Shown: piece by piece, positions 49,355 through 58,774 of the stretch
Layout: every line of letters starts with the position of its first letter
How positions within the stretch are numbered: position 1 is the stretch's first letter
NCBI GenBank assembly: GCA_041494885.1
Contig: JBGQBO010000006.1
Span: 1-64,000 of the forward strand
Direction: 5' to 3'
Source of the DNA: JAIQFV01 sp041494885
Lineage (GTDB): Bacteria; Acidobacteriota; Terriglobia; JAIQFV01
DNA length: 64,000 nt
Notes under the pieces: model-generated
What the model was told of the DNA's origin: nothing
Database searches by the model: none
What the model saw: the letters and a program-made list of their open reading frames with translations, nothing else
Translations under genes and position numbers: made by a program

Positions 49355-51916
49355 ATGATCTCCAATAAACTGCGTATTTTGGCCTACTTGGCTCTCCTTT
49401 TGTTGTCTTTGGCAAGCTCCACAGTTCTCTTGATCGGTCAACTCAATCCCCTCGCACTTCCCCAGGCAACGTTGACATCACCGATCTCCGCCTCTGACAC
49501 CCTCTTGAATGTTGACAATGCCATCGGTTTTCCAGCAACTGGAGAAGTGGCTATCGGCACCGAGGTGCTTGCTTACAGTTCCATCACGACCAACTCGTTT
49601 GTCGTTTCCGGGCGGGGCCAGGCATCAACAACCGCTGCCGCTCATGACGCCGGTTCCGTGGTCACTTTTTTCCCCGTCCACGCGGGATTGCTCACAACGT
49701 CAATTGATGCCGTAGTCACCACCCTGAACCTCAATTCGACCTCCACCTTCCCCACTGGATTCGGCTCGATGTTAATTGACCAGGAAATCGTGAACTATTC
49801 CGGCGGGACAACGAACACGCTCACCCCCTTGAGCCGCGCTCAAGCGGGAACCACTGCTGCCGCTCACAACGCCGGGGCCTTGATCATTGGCCGCGCGACT
49901 TCGCCCCTGATTCTGACCTTTACCCTCCCGAGATTGATTTCTGCGGGAGATAGTTTCTCGGGGATGGCTTTGACCAATCTGTCCGACGGACCGGCCAATG
50001 TCAGTCTTAACCCATTTAATTCTGATGGAACGCCGCTGACCTTTGCCGATTCCACGGGCGCCCAAGTCTCGGCTGCACGCGCCTTCACCGTGGCGGCACA
50101 CCAACAGTTTGTCGGCAATATCTTTGACATGCTCCCGAACTTGGGCACGGCGACCGATTTCTATATTCAAATGACAACGGGTAACACCAGTGCGCTGGGG
50201 GTCGTGCCCGTGGGAAACGTGGATCCGAGCGCTGGGCTGAACCGTCTGGAACTGGCTCCGATCTCGGTGGCCCCTTCTACCGATGTCATTTTGCCGGTGG
50301 CGCTGCAGAGCTCGCAGCAGTTCTCGGCCGACGTTGCGTTGGAGGTGGGAATTCTTGCGGGACCCGCTCCCTCGGACATCACTGCTGATTTCGTGGATTC
50401 AAACGGCAATGTCGTCCAATCGACCACCCTGACTTCACTAGGAGCCAACCAGCGGTTAATCAAAGGCCTGAGTGATCTCTTCTCTAGCCTGTCGGGTCAA
50501 ACGGTTGAAAAGGGATACATTCACTTGTCGTCGGTGGCACCGTTTACCGCCTACGAAATGGTTTTCGTGGGAAAGGAAAATGGTTACCTGAGTGCGGTGT
50601 CGCGCTCGGACGCTGCCTCGACCCTGAATATCCCCTTTGCCATTTCCGTGGGGCCTTACGAGACGCGTCTCCTGATTACCGATGGGACTGCTGCGGTGTC
50701 AGGGCAAGCTCCCAGCGACACTGTCACCGTTCGAATCACCGCCTTTAACTCCGATGGGAGCCTGTTCACTGGCAGCGGAGTCACGAATCCTGCCGTGGTG
50801 AGTTTTCCGGCATCGGGGCAGCTCTCCCAGTTCATTAGCAGTGTCTTTGGATTGACGGCGGACAAGGTCTTCTCGGGTTATCTGAAGGTGGACCTTGTGC
50901 CCGGCTCCTCTTCGCCCGGGATTCTGGCCTCCGCGCTCATCCTCCATACAGGACGGAACCAATTGACTGCGGTTCCGGGGCAGATCGTGGCCATGCCGAA
51001 ATTCGTTTTGACTCCCGCACTATTCGATCAACAAATCACCACTGCGCTTTCGCTGGTGAACCCCAATTCCGCACCCGCTCCGACTCAGATCCAGATCATT
51101 CGAGGGTCCGGATCGTTGCAAGAGTCGCAAACCGTCATGATCCCAGCTTCAGGACAAGCGATTGCCGTTTTCTCTTCGCTTTTCCCGGATATCGGTGTGG
51201 AATCCGACGGCTATGCATTAATCACCAGCCCACTTCCCCTCTACGGCATGCTTGTTTTTGATAATGGGGTCTTTCTTGCTTCGGGCTACCCGCTCCGTCT
51301 GCCTGCTGAGTTCGTGGCTTCGCCCAATCCCATGGGCCTGTCCACCCCGCTCGACTCAACTGTCCCTGCAAGCGCTTCGAGTTTTTCCCTCTCCGTTCAA
51401 ATTCCTGCCCCCGCCCCGGCGGGAGGATTTCAGGTCAACTTGAAGCCTCAAAACTCGAACATCGCCTCCTTATCCTCAAACACTCTGATCATCCCGGAAG
51501 GCCAGACCAGCGGGACAGTGGAGGTGACCGCTCACCTCAGCGGAGCCACGGTTGTTAATGTCACTGCTCCAGGATTCACGACAACCTCGGTGGTCGTGAA
51601 TGTGCAAAACACGTCAGACTTCACCTTATCCCGAAATCTGGGCATCTCTCCCAAGAATGCTGCGGTTTCCAGCGGAGGAACGCTTCAATTTAACCTCTCT
51701 TTTGATACCACCAATAATCCCCCCGTCCTGTGGAACGTTAGCGGAGTGTTAAACGGACAAAATGCAATCGGGACGATTACTCAGAGTGGTTTTTATACTG
51801 CCCCCTTGCTGTTGCCGACCGATCAGCCGATTCGACTCGCGATCAGCGCCACGAACGCGAACACGACATTTTTTAGTGCCTCCACGACGGTGACCATTCT
51901 TCCGCCCCCCCAATGA
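49355..51916 (+). CDS. Exported repeat protein with Ig-like C-terminus
   Basis: An 853-residue secreted protein of unknown function. The start at 49355 has GGAG upstream and gives a signal peptide (LRILAYLALLLLSLASSTVL). Two tandem copies of a small module follow (about residues 35-135): TLLNVDNAIGFPATGEVAIG...AHDAGSVV and TLNLNSTSTFPTGFGSMLID...AHNAGALI, each ending TTAAAH(D/N)AG. The middle has several beta-rich units with a recurring pattern of Asn-Ser-Asp-Gly (FNSDGTPLTF, FNSDGSLFTG) and FxGxLxxV strands. The end holds a bacterial Ig-like domain (VLWNVSGVLNG...GTITQSGFYTAP). Possibly a surface adhesin or matrix protein. The insertion sequence ends 139 bases before the start and may affect its promoter. 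Confidence 0.8.
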   Translation: MISNKLRILAYLALLLLSLASSTVLLIGQLNPLALPQATLTSPISASDTLLNVDNAIGFPATGEVAIGTEVLAYSSITTNSFVVSGRGQASTTAAAHDAGSVVTFFPVHAGLLTTSIDAVVTTLNLNSTSTFPTGFGSMLIDQEIVNYSGGTTNTLTPLSRAQAGTTAAAHNAGALIIGRATSPLILTFTLPRLISAGDSFSGMALTNLSDGPANVSLNPFNSDGTPLTFADSTGAQVSAARAFTVAAHQQFVGNIFDMLPNLGTATDFYIQMTTGNTSALGVVPVGNVDPSAGLNRLELAPISVAPSTDVILPVALQSSQQFSADVALEVGILAGPAPSDITADFVDSNGNVVQSTTLTSLGANQRLIKGLSDLFSSLSGQTVEKGYIHLSSVAPFTAYEMVFVGKENGYLSAVSRSDAASTLNIPFAISVGPYETRLLITDGTAAVSGQAPSDTVTVRITAFNSDGSLFTGSGVTNPAVVSFPASGQLSQFISSVFGLTADKVFSGYLKVDLVPGSSSPGILASALILHTGRNQLTAVPGQIVAMPKFVLTPALFDQQITTALSLVNPNSAPAPTQIQIIRGSGSLQESQTVMIPASGQAIAVFSSLFPDIGVESDGYALITSPLPLYGMLVFDNGVFLASGYPLRLPAEFVASPNPMGLSTPLDSTVPASASSFSLSVQIPAPAPAGGFQVNLKPQNSNIASLSSNTLIIPEGQTSGTVEVTAHLSGATVVNVTAPGFTTTSVVVNVQNTSDFTLSRNLGISPKNAAVSSGGTLQFNLSFDTTNNPPVLWNVSGVLNGQNAIGTITQSGFYTAPLLLPTDQPIRLAISATNANTTFFSASTTVTILPPPQ

Positions 51917-52021
51917 GGCATGTGGGCAGGCACGAGTCCTTTTTTCACGCAATAACCCAACTCCTTTAGACTACCGATTGATCCACAGGCGGGACACAAT
52001 ACGCACGCGGATGGTGACCAG

Positions 52022-53626
52022 ATGCGAGTTCTCTCTGCGGCTGAGATGCGAGATGTCGATCAGCTCACGTCCACACGATTGGGGACACCCGGTCTAACTC
52101 TCATGGAGAATGCCGGATCCGGGATCGCGGCTTATTGCATTTCACGGCTGAAGTCCCTCTCCTCGGCCCAGGTTTTAATTGTCTGTGGAAAAGGAAATAA
52201 CGGCGGAGATGGCCTGGTCGCGGCCCGGCATCTGCTTCAGCGCGGGGGGTCACCCCATGTGGCCTTGCTGGCATCCTACGAACAAGTTCAGGGTGATGCC
52301 CGAGCGAATCTGGACGCCCTCATTCAAGCGGGTCTTCGGCCTTACTCCATTACCACGGTCGAGGAGTGGATCGAGTTTGTCTCCTCGATGCCCTCGCTGG
52401 ACCTGGTGCTCGACGCCATCCTCGGCACTGGGCTCACGCATCCTGTCGAGGGTTTCCTCTCGAAGGTCATTGAGGACGTCAACCGGCGATTCCCAGCGGT
52501 GGAAATTGTGGCTGTGGATATACCTTCTGGATTGAGCGCCGATTCGCATGAGCTCAGGGGTCCGGCCATCCGCGCCCAAGTCACTTTAACCATGACCGCG
52601 CCCAAGATCTGCATGGCGTTCCCTCCCGCGGCAGAGTTGGCTGGAGAAATTCGTGTGATTGACATCGGGAGCCCCGATTCCTTGATCGATGAGATCGCGG
52701 CCCAGAAGCTTTTCTGGCTGACCGATTCGGATTGCCGCTTTGTCGTCGCCCCTCGCCCGCCGGGCTCCAACAAGGGAGCCTACGGTCACGTACTCGTCAT
52801 AGCGGGTTCGGTTGGAAAGACTGGAGCAGCCGCCCTGGCCGGCAGAGCTGCTTTGCGCGTAGGGGCCGGCCTGGTCACTGTTGCCACCGCGGCCAGCGCT
52901 CAACCCCTGGTCGCCCAATCCATGCCAGAGCTCATGACCATCCCGTTGGCGGAAACACAGGTGGGCAGCGTTGATCTGGCATGCTTTGATTACGGCGTCC
53001 TTGACAAGGCGCTTCAGGGAAAGACGGTTCTTGCCATGGGTCCGGGGATGTCCGCATATGCTGATACTCTGGAGTTCATTCGAAGGGTCGTGACCCGCTA
53101 TCGACTGCCGATGATTCTAGATGCGGACGCTGTCAATGCATTTGTAGATCATACGCCCGAGTTGGATGGGAAGGGCCGCACCTTGATCCTGACTCCCCAT
53201 CCCGGAGAATTCGCGCGGCTCATTCGCACCACCCCCCAGATCATCCAATCTGATCGAAGAAACTTTGCCCGTGAGTTCGCAGCCCGGCATCAGGTCATCC
53301 TGGTGCTTAAAGGGTTCCGGACCATCATCGCCACACCGGAAGGGGAACTCTTTGTCTGCCCGACCGGCAATCCGGGAATGGCCAAAGGGGGATCAGGAGA
53401 TGTCCTGACCGGAATGATGGGCGGTTTGTTCTCCCAATTTCCAAAAGCTCCACCTGCGCAGGTCGCGGCAGCCGCCGTCTTCCTTCACGGCAAGGCCGGC
53501 GATCATGCCCGTGATCGTTTTGGCGAGACGGCGATGCTGGCCAGTGACCTGATTGACACCCTTCCTGAAGTGTTAGGTGACCTCGCTCATGCAACGACAA
53601 GCCTGTCTGGCCGCACGACCCTGTGA
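52022..53626 (+). CDS. nnr: Bifunctional NAD(P)H-hydrate repair enzyme (epimerase + dehydratase)
   Basis: A 534-residue fusion repairing hydrated NAD(P)H. The N-terminal half (about 1-220) is the YjeF-type epimerase: MRVLSAAEMRDVDQLT, VCGKGNNGGDGLVAARHL, DAILGTGLTHP and DIPSGLSADSHE. The C-terminal half (about 240-525) is the ADP-dependent dehydratase of the ribokinase-like fold: GSNKGAYGHVLVIAGS, LTPHPGEFARL, LKGFRTIIATPEG and the active-site NPGMAKGGSGDVLTGMMGG. Both active sites look complete. The gene for TsaE follows directly, an association common in many bacteria. Confidence 0.95.
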   Translation: MRVLSAAEMRDVDQLTSTRLGTPGLTLMENAGSGIAAYCISRLKSLSSAQVLIVCGKGNNGGDGLVAARHLLQRGGSPHVALLASYEQVQGDARANLDALIQAGLRPYSITTVEEWIEFVSSMPSLDLVLDAILGTGLTHPVEGFLSKVIEDVNRRFPAVEIVAVDIPSGLSADSHELRGPAIRAQVTLTMTAPKICMAFPPAAELAGEIRVIDIGSPDSLIDEIAAQKLFWLTDSDCRFVVAPRPPGSNKGAYGHVLVIAGSVGKTGAAALAGRAALRVGAGLVTVATAASAQPLVAQSMPELMTIPLAETQVGSVDLACFDYGVLDKALQGKTVLAMGPGMSAYADTLEFIRRVVTRYRLPMILDADAVNAFVDHTPELDGKGRTLILTPHPGEFARLIRTTPQIIQSDRRNFAREFAARHQVILVLKGFRTIIATPEGELFVCPTGNPGMAKGGSGDVLTGMMGGLFSQFPKAPPAQVAAAAVFLHGKAGDHARDRFGETAMLASDLIDTLPEVLGDLAHATTSLSGRTTL

Positions 53627-53627
53627 T

Positions 53628-54092
53628 ATGATTTCGGTGATGTCTCAGCGCAGTGAGTCCTCCCATCAAGAAATTTCGACGCACTCCCCTGAGGAGACCT
53701 TTCAGTTTGGCTTCGACCTGGGTCGGTCCCTTGCTGCCCCCAGGAAGGTGCTTCTGTTCGGGGATCTCGGAGTCGGTAAGACTGTTTTGGCGAAAGGGCT
53801 GGTGTGCGGGCTGGGCGTCGAAGACCCGGACGACATCGTGAGTCCGTCTTTCACTCTGATCCAGGAATATCATGCCAACCACCGCATCGTTCAACATGTG
53901 GATTTGTATCGCGTCGATGACCCTCGGGAGATTGAAGGACTGGGGCTCGAGGAATTACTCCTTGATGACTCCATGTATGTCATCGTAGAGTGGGCCGAAA
54001 AACTGCCTTCTTTTGAAATCCACGATTCCATTGATATTCATATGCGAGACTTGGGCGATGACGACCGCGCCATCGAGCTGGAGTACCGATGA
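53628..54092 (+). CDS. tsaE: tRNA threonylcarbamoyladenosine biosynthesis ATPase TsaE
   Basis: A small P-loop ATPase of the t6A pathway, partner of TsaB and TsaD. Motifs: LLFGDLGVGKTVLAKGL (Walker A), the family's VSPSFTLIQEYH, HVDLYRVDDPREIEGLG and YVIVEWAEKLP. It starts with ATG 53628 one base after the nnr stop, or at 53640; either gives a normal length of about 150 residues. It overlaps the next gene in an ATGA junction. Together with the Sua5-like gene at 46900 the window holds two of the four t6A genes. Confidence 0.94.
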   Translation: MISVMSQRSESSHQEISTHSPEETFQFGFDLGRSLAAPRKVLLFGDLGVGKTVLAKGLVCGLGVEDPDDIVSPSFTLIQEYHANHRIVQHVDLYRVDDPREIEGLGLEELLLDDSMYVIVEWAEKLPSFEIHDSIDIHMRDLGDDDRAIELEYR

Positions 54093-54778
54093 AACTCACA
54101 TTGGAAATTGTGTCGATCGAGACGGACCACAAGAGAACGGTGGAATTCGAGCCCAAGCTGGTTGTCTGTGCTGAATTCTCGAGATGGAAGCAAGGTCTTG
54201 GAGGGGACACTGAGGCATCGCTCGAGAAGAACGAGGAAACCTCCCTGGAACAATTTCCTCATTTCTTCCCGGTTTCCCCTTACCTGTTGACCAATGAGAA
54301 CAAGATTGTAGTCCAAGGCAAGCACACGTCGGGTGAAGTGGAATACGTTGCGCTCAAATTTGAAGATGAGATTTATCTCACGGTGGGAAGCGATCATTGC
54401 GATCGGCAGGCAGAGGCGTTTTCATTCGCCAAGTCCAAACAGTTGTGCCCCAAGGTCATGGCGCGGCAGATGATCCTGCATCGTGAAATACGCTCTTACC
54501 GGGACGAACTTAGGCTGAGTTCCTCGGTGGCCTCCTATGATCGAAAGGTTCCATACCAGTCAGCCTTTGTCGCCGACCTGATGCGACTGGGTTCTCTGAT
54601 TCGTTGCTGCCCATTAGACCTCGACTTCAACGGGGCGGTGTTGTTTTCCGGCACGGTTCCAACGATTGCCGACATTCCCGCCTACTCTTCGCATTTCTAT
54701 TTTCAGCTCGATCTCGCAAGGCTTAACCTCACCATTGCTCACGACTACGCAATCGAGATGTTGCCGGAGGCGAGATAA
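54089..54778 (+). CDS. DUF2848 family protein
   Basis: A 229-residue soluble protein whose best match by eye is DUF2848, a family related to fumarylacetoacetate-hydrolase-like (FAH) folds. The recognisable part is the stretch PHFFPVSPYLLTNENKIVVQ, then SGEVEYVALKF, the family hallmark YLTVGSDHCDRQAEAFS and FAKSKQLCPKVMARQM, and the closing region with FSGTVPTIADI. The family usually has GSDHTDR where this has GSDHCDR. The enzyme activity is not known; an opening or lyase reaction on an oxo-acid is plausible. The start overlaps the tsaE stop by four bases, so the two are co-translated, and the M16-like gene follows directly. Confidence 0.75.
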   Translation: MKLTLEIVSIETDHKRTVEFEPKLVVCAEFSRWKQGLGGDTEASLEKNEETSLEQFPHFFPVSPYLLTNENKIVVQGKHTSGEVEYVALKFEDEIYLTVGSDHCDRQAEAFSFAKSKQLCPKVMARQMILHREIRSYRDELRLSSSVASYDRKVPYQSAFVADLMRLGSLIRCCPLDLDFNGAVLFSGTVPTIADIPAYSSHFYFQLDLARLNLTIAHDYAIEMLPEAR

Positions 54779-54811
54779 GTGGGGTCGGCAGGATTGTCCC
54801 AGGTCCATCTC

Positions 54812-57643
54812 ATGTTTCAATTCCCCATTCACAAAGGTTGGTCGAACCGTGGCGCCCTCCATAGAAGGCGACGAAGATCGTTGCTTTGGACTTTTCTTCA
54901 CAAAAATCCAACCTGCCGTTTTTCCGTGTTCCTCTTCCTGCTGGCTTTCCTGATCCTTCCTTTGAATCTTCCCGCTCAATCATCCCGGTCCCAACCGCGC
55001 AAGCCGAACCCCGCCGGTTCCAAGGGATCGACCCAGTCTGCCCCATCGCAATTGATCGGGAACTTCAAGTCGCGGGAGGACCATGGATCCTATTCAAAGG
55101 TTATTTACCGCAACGATCTCGTATTGGTCGTGAAGGAGCAGCACGCCACTCCGCTGGCCTCCCTCACCCTGATCTTGAAGATCCCGGACCTTCAGCCGAC
55201 CGCTGAAAACGAACTGCTGTTGCGGGTCGCTGCGCTGAACGTTTTTCCCGCAATAGGACTGCCGGAGGCGTCCAATGGCGAGAGTTCGATTTATTCCCTG
55301 GGTGCAATCCCCCGTCTGAGGGTTTTCCCGGACCGCATTGAATGGACCGTGACCTTTCCCGCGGAGAACATTCAGAAGATCTATCCACTGGTGGCGCAGC
55401 GGCTTCTCAAGTCGGAACCTTCGTCCGGATTGGTCACCTCGATTCTCAAGTCGCTCCCCCGGACCGAACACCAGGATGACCGGGACATCGAGGGGCGGGA
55501 ATTATTCATCCTCGCCGGGTATCCGTCCGCCCTGACAGTGCCCTCGGAATCCAGCCCAGATCTGCTCAACTCGCTCAAGCAATTTCAAACCCGCACGCTT
55601 CAAGCCCAACAGATCATCCTCTCAATGGTCGGCGATTTCGACCGCGAGAAGGTGATCCAAAAGGTAGGTGAATATTTTCTGGCCATCCCGGCGGGCGAAT
55701 CAAAGAAAAAAGCATCCGGCGCGTCCTCGGACTCGGCGGCAGCTCTGCGGTACGCCCTGGTTCCCTCGATGGACGGAATGGCAGGCTTAGACCTGTATTT
55801 TCCCTCCAAATCGTCACCGAACGCGACGCACGCGATTCTATCTTCCCTTCTCGCCAATGGAGAAATGTCGTTTCTAAAGCATGATCTGATTTATCAGCGG
55901 GCGTTGGTTTCGTCCCTTTCTGCTCGGAGCCGGGGGATCAACGGCGAGAGTTTCTTTTCCCTTCATTTTTCGTGTCCCCCGGAAAACCTCGATCAGGCAA
56001 CCGTCTATCTCCAGGCACGTCTTCGCCAGTTCGCGAGCACGCCTCCCTCGGATGACGAAATGGTGCGGGCGCGTCGACAATTTGACCTGACATGGAATCT
56101 GACCAATCAGGCACCTTCAGAAGTGAGTCGGAATTTGGCGGAATACGAATCGGGACGCGGTTACCTGGCCTACACCAGCGTGTTGTCGGATATCGAAAAA
56201 GTAACGGCGCAGGAGGTGAATCGGGCGGCATCGGACTTGTTCTCGTTGAGCCATGCAATGGCTTTCGAACGCTGGCCACTGGCGCCTGGCTCGCGAACGT
56301 ATACCCCCGAAACCTATCGCGATTTCATCGACCTCGCTGTACCACGTGCCCTGGCAAAGCTCGGGAAGAAAGTAGAGCAGGCCAGTGCCAACCTTCCCGA
56401 AACCAGTGGAAGACCCGCCCCCCAGGGGAGCAACCTGGATCGCAGCGAGTTAAAAGCAGCCGCGTGGAACAAGTATTCCATTCTCCGCGGACCTAATGTG
56501 TTCGTCAGGGAGTTTCATCTGGCTCCCCTGGTCACCATCGAGGTGCTCTACCCGGGAGGACAGTTCTTAGAGGCGAATGACAATGCGGGCATGACAGCGC
56601 TCTCGGTGCTTTCTTCCATTCAATCAGTCAAAGACAAGACGCACGATGAATTATGGTTCCAACTGGAGTCCCTGGGCGCAACCCTTCTGCCCATAGTGGA
56701 AAACGAAGTCTTTGGGTATGCCCTGATAGTCCCGCCGGTGACGGCGCCTGCCTGTATCGATCTTCTCCTCGAAATGCTCCTGGAACCTCGATTTACTCCT
56801 GAAGATGTCGCCGCCTCGAAATTGCGAATTCTCGAACAGTTTCAATCGCAACTCGATTCCCCCCGGGCGTTTGCAAGCGACCGGCTCCAAGCCACGTTCT
56901 TCAATTACGCTGAATTGTATCCGCCTCTCAATCAGCGCATCGCGAATGTTCGAAAATCCTCTGAAAAGGAGGTTTCGGCCTGGTGGAATCGCATACAAAA
57001 GGATGTCCAACCAACTCTGGTCATCCTGGGGGATACGGAGGGGACGGAATACGTGGCTCCCTTCGCGCGGAAACTCAGCAGTTCAAAATGGAACCAATTT
57101 ACATTCGAGCCGCTTAAATCCATCAAGGCGCCCAAACTGCCAGCGCTGACCCAGGAGTCCAGTCAACATACTTCATCTCCGATCCTCATGCTCGGTTTTG
57201 CAGGCCCCAACTTCGCTGGATCAGATGCGGACGCCATTGAGATCGGGAACTGGCTCTTCAGGGGAGTGTTCGGTCATTCCAGAGTGACGGAATTTTACTA
57301 CCTGCGCTATTTCGAAGGCGATCGGGAGGTGAGCGGTGGCGACCCTTCAGTGCTCGCCAACCAGTCTGTTCGCCAAATGTCAGCCTTGCTTGCCAACGAT
57401 GCCGCACTGCTGACTGCACAGAAGATGTGGCAGACCGATACGAGTTTGCGCGACCTCGATCTCGTTCTCAAGGGGCTGAATTTCTACCGGCGCTCTCTTT
57501 ACTCTCCCGACATCGAAGCCCTCGGAAAAGCCGAGCAAGCCACCGCCCTGATGACTCTTCCTCAACTCCGGGAGGCCCTCAATTCCATATTCCAGCCCCA
57601 GAACATGATGGTGTGCTTCGTGACTCCCTCGGGCAGTCATTAA
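54812..57643 (+). CDS. M16-like (insulinase-fold) protein without catalytic motif
   Basis: A 943-residue exported protein with a long basic N-terminal region and a hydrophobic segment (about 33-50, FSVFLFLLAFLILPLN), then two M16-type units. In unit one (about 85-500) the strand LVLVVKEQHATPLASLTLIL matches the family start, but the zinc motif HXXEH that should follow within about 40 residues is missing. Unit two (about 560-940) has FVREFHLAPLVTIEVLYPGG and the family segment LWFQLESLGATLLPIVENEVFGYALI, also without a zinc motif. It is therefore probably an inactive, structural partner of a catalytic M16 protein. No such partner is nearby. A GTG at 54779 could serve as an earlier start, touching the DUF2848 stop. 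Confidence 0.82.
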   Translation: MFQFPIHKGWSNRGALHRRRRRSLLWTFLHKNPTCRFSVFLFLLAFLILPLNLPAQSSRSQPRKPNPAGSKGSTQSAPSQLIGNFKSREDHGSYSKVIYRNDLVLVVKEQHATPLASLTLILKIPDLQPTAENELLLRVAALNVFPAIGLPEASNGESSIYSLGAIPRLRVFPDRIEWTVTFPAENIQKIYPLVAQRLLKSEPSSGLVTSILKSLPRTEHQDDRDIEGRELFILAGYPSALTVPSESSPDLLNSLKQFQTRTLQAQQIILSMVGDFDREKVIQKVGEYFLAIPAGESKKKASGASSDSAAALRYALVPSMDGMAGLDLYFPSKSSPNATHAILSSLLANGEMSFLKHDLIYQRALVSSLSARSRGINGESFFSLHFSCPPENLDQATVYLQARLRQFASTPPSDDEMVRARRQFDLTWNLTNQAPSEVSRNLAEYESGRGYLAYTSVLSDIEKVTAQEVNRAASDLFSLSHAMAFERWPLAPGSRTYTPETYRDFIDLAVPRALAKLGKKVEQASANLPETSGRPAPQGSNLDRSELKAAAWNKYSILRGPNVFVREFHLAPLVTIEVLYPGGQFLEANDNAGMTALSVLSSIQSVKDKTHDELWFQLESLGATLLPIVENEVFGYALIVPPVTAPACIDLLLEMLLEPRFTPEDVAASKLRILEQFQSQLDSPRAFASDRLQATFFNYAELYPPLNQRIANVRKSSEKEVSAWWNRIQKDVQPTLVILGDTEGTEYVAPFARKLSSSKWNQFTFEPLKSIKAPKLPALTQESSQHTSSPILMLGFAGPNFAGSDADAIEIGNWLFRGVFGHSRVTEFYYLRYFEGDREVSGGDPSVLANQSVRQMSALLANDAALLTAQKMWQTDTSLRDLDLVLKGLNFYRRSLYSPDIEALGKAEQATALMTLPQLREALNSIFQPQNMMVCFVTPSGSH

Positions 57644-57744
57644 TGATAGAATGATGGTTGTTGCCAAATAGTAACAAGCAGCGCGATGCCGCCAAGGCGG
57701 GATCGTGCCATACCAGCGATTCCGGGAAAGGACATTCAAGAACC

Positions 57745-58761
57745 ATGTTGATCGTCATGCGGTCACATGCCACAGCGGAAGAGATTCGCAAGGTGTGTGA
57801 AATCATCGAGGGAATGGGATTGAAGGCGCATCCCATCCCGGGGGCGGAGCGAACCGCCATTGGGATCACGGGTAACCAGGGAGAGGTAGATATTGGTGCC
57901 CTTGAGGACCTCCCCGGCGTGGTCGAAACCATCGCAGTCTCCAAACCTTACAAGCTGGTGAGCCGGGAACTCAAGCCCGAGGACACGATCGTCCGGGTGC
58001 GCGGTGTGGCCATCGGATCGAAAGCCCTGGCCATCATGGCTGGCCCCTGCGCCATTGAAAGTTATGACCAGGCCATGGCGGTGGCCGAATCGGTCAAGAA
58101 GAGCGGGGCCAGGTTTTTTCGTGGAGGCGCCTATAAGCCGCGCACTTCTCCTTACAGCTTTCAAGGACTTGGCGTTGAAGGGTTGAAAATCCTGGCTAAA
58201 GTCCGGGAGGCCTTTGATCTCGCCATCGTGACGGAGGCAGTTGATCCCGAAAGCCTCGCAGCCGTGGAGGAATATGCCGACATGATCCAGATCGGTGCTC
58301 GCAACATGCAGAATTTCTCACTTTTGAAACTGGCGGGCAGGGCCCGCAAACCGGTGCTCCTGAAACGAGGAATGTCGGCGACCCTGGATGAGTTCTTAAT
58401 GGCCGCAGAATACATCATGTCGGAAGGAAATTATCAAGTGGCCCTGTGCGAACGCGGGGTCCGGACATTTGCAGACCATACGCGAAATACACTGGATTTG
58501 AGCGTGGTTCCCGCCGTCAAGCGACTTTCGCACCTTCCGATCATCGTGGATCCGAGTCACGGAACAGGCAGACGCGACAAGGTGATCCCCCTGTCGCGGG
58601 CCGCCATTGCGGTGGGCGCCGATGGCTTGATCATTGAAGTGCATCCGCAGCCCGACCATGCCCTTTCCGATGGAGCCCAATCACTTTATCCGGCACAGTT
58701 TGAACGTCTGATGTCAGAAATCAGCCAAATCGCGCCCGTGGTGGACCGCATCCTCAGCTGA
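57745..58761 (+). CDS. aroF: 3-deoxy-7-phosphoheptulonate synthase (type I-beta)
   Basis: First enzyme of the shikimate pathway, condensing PEP and erythrose-4-phosphate. The 338 residues hold an N-terminal ferredoxin-like regulatory domain (about 1-72, MLIVMRSHATAEEIRKVCEI) as in the Thermotoga enzyme, which is feedback-inhibited by tyrosine or phenylalanine, and a (beta/alpha)8 barrel with IMAGPCAIES, RGGAYKPRTSPYSFQGLG, IQIGARNMQNF, KRGMSAT and IVDPSHGTGRR. The frame is open from 57658, but ATG 57745 gives the family's N-terminus. It follows the M16-like gene by about 100 bases. Confidence 0.95.
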   Translation: MLIVMRSHATAEEIRKVCEIIEGMGLKAHPIPGAERTAIGITGNQGEVDIGALEDLPGVVETIAVSKPYKLVSRELKPEDTIVRVRGVAIGSKALAIMAGPCAIESYDQAMAVAESVKKSGARFFRGGAYKPRTSPYSFQGLGVEGLKILAKVREAFDLAIVTEAVDPESLAAVEEYADMIQIGARNMQNFSLLKLAGRARKPVLLKRGMSATLDEFLMAAEYIMSEGNYQVALCERGVRTFADHTRNTLDLSVVPAVKRLSHLPIIVDPSHGTGRRDKVIPLSRAAIAVGADGLIIEVHPQPDHALSDGAQSLYPAQFERLMSEISQIAPVVDRILS

Positions 58762-58774
58762 TCGATCGAATCCC

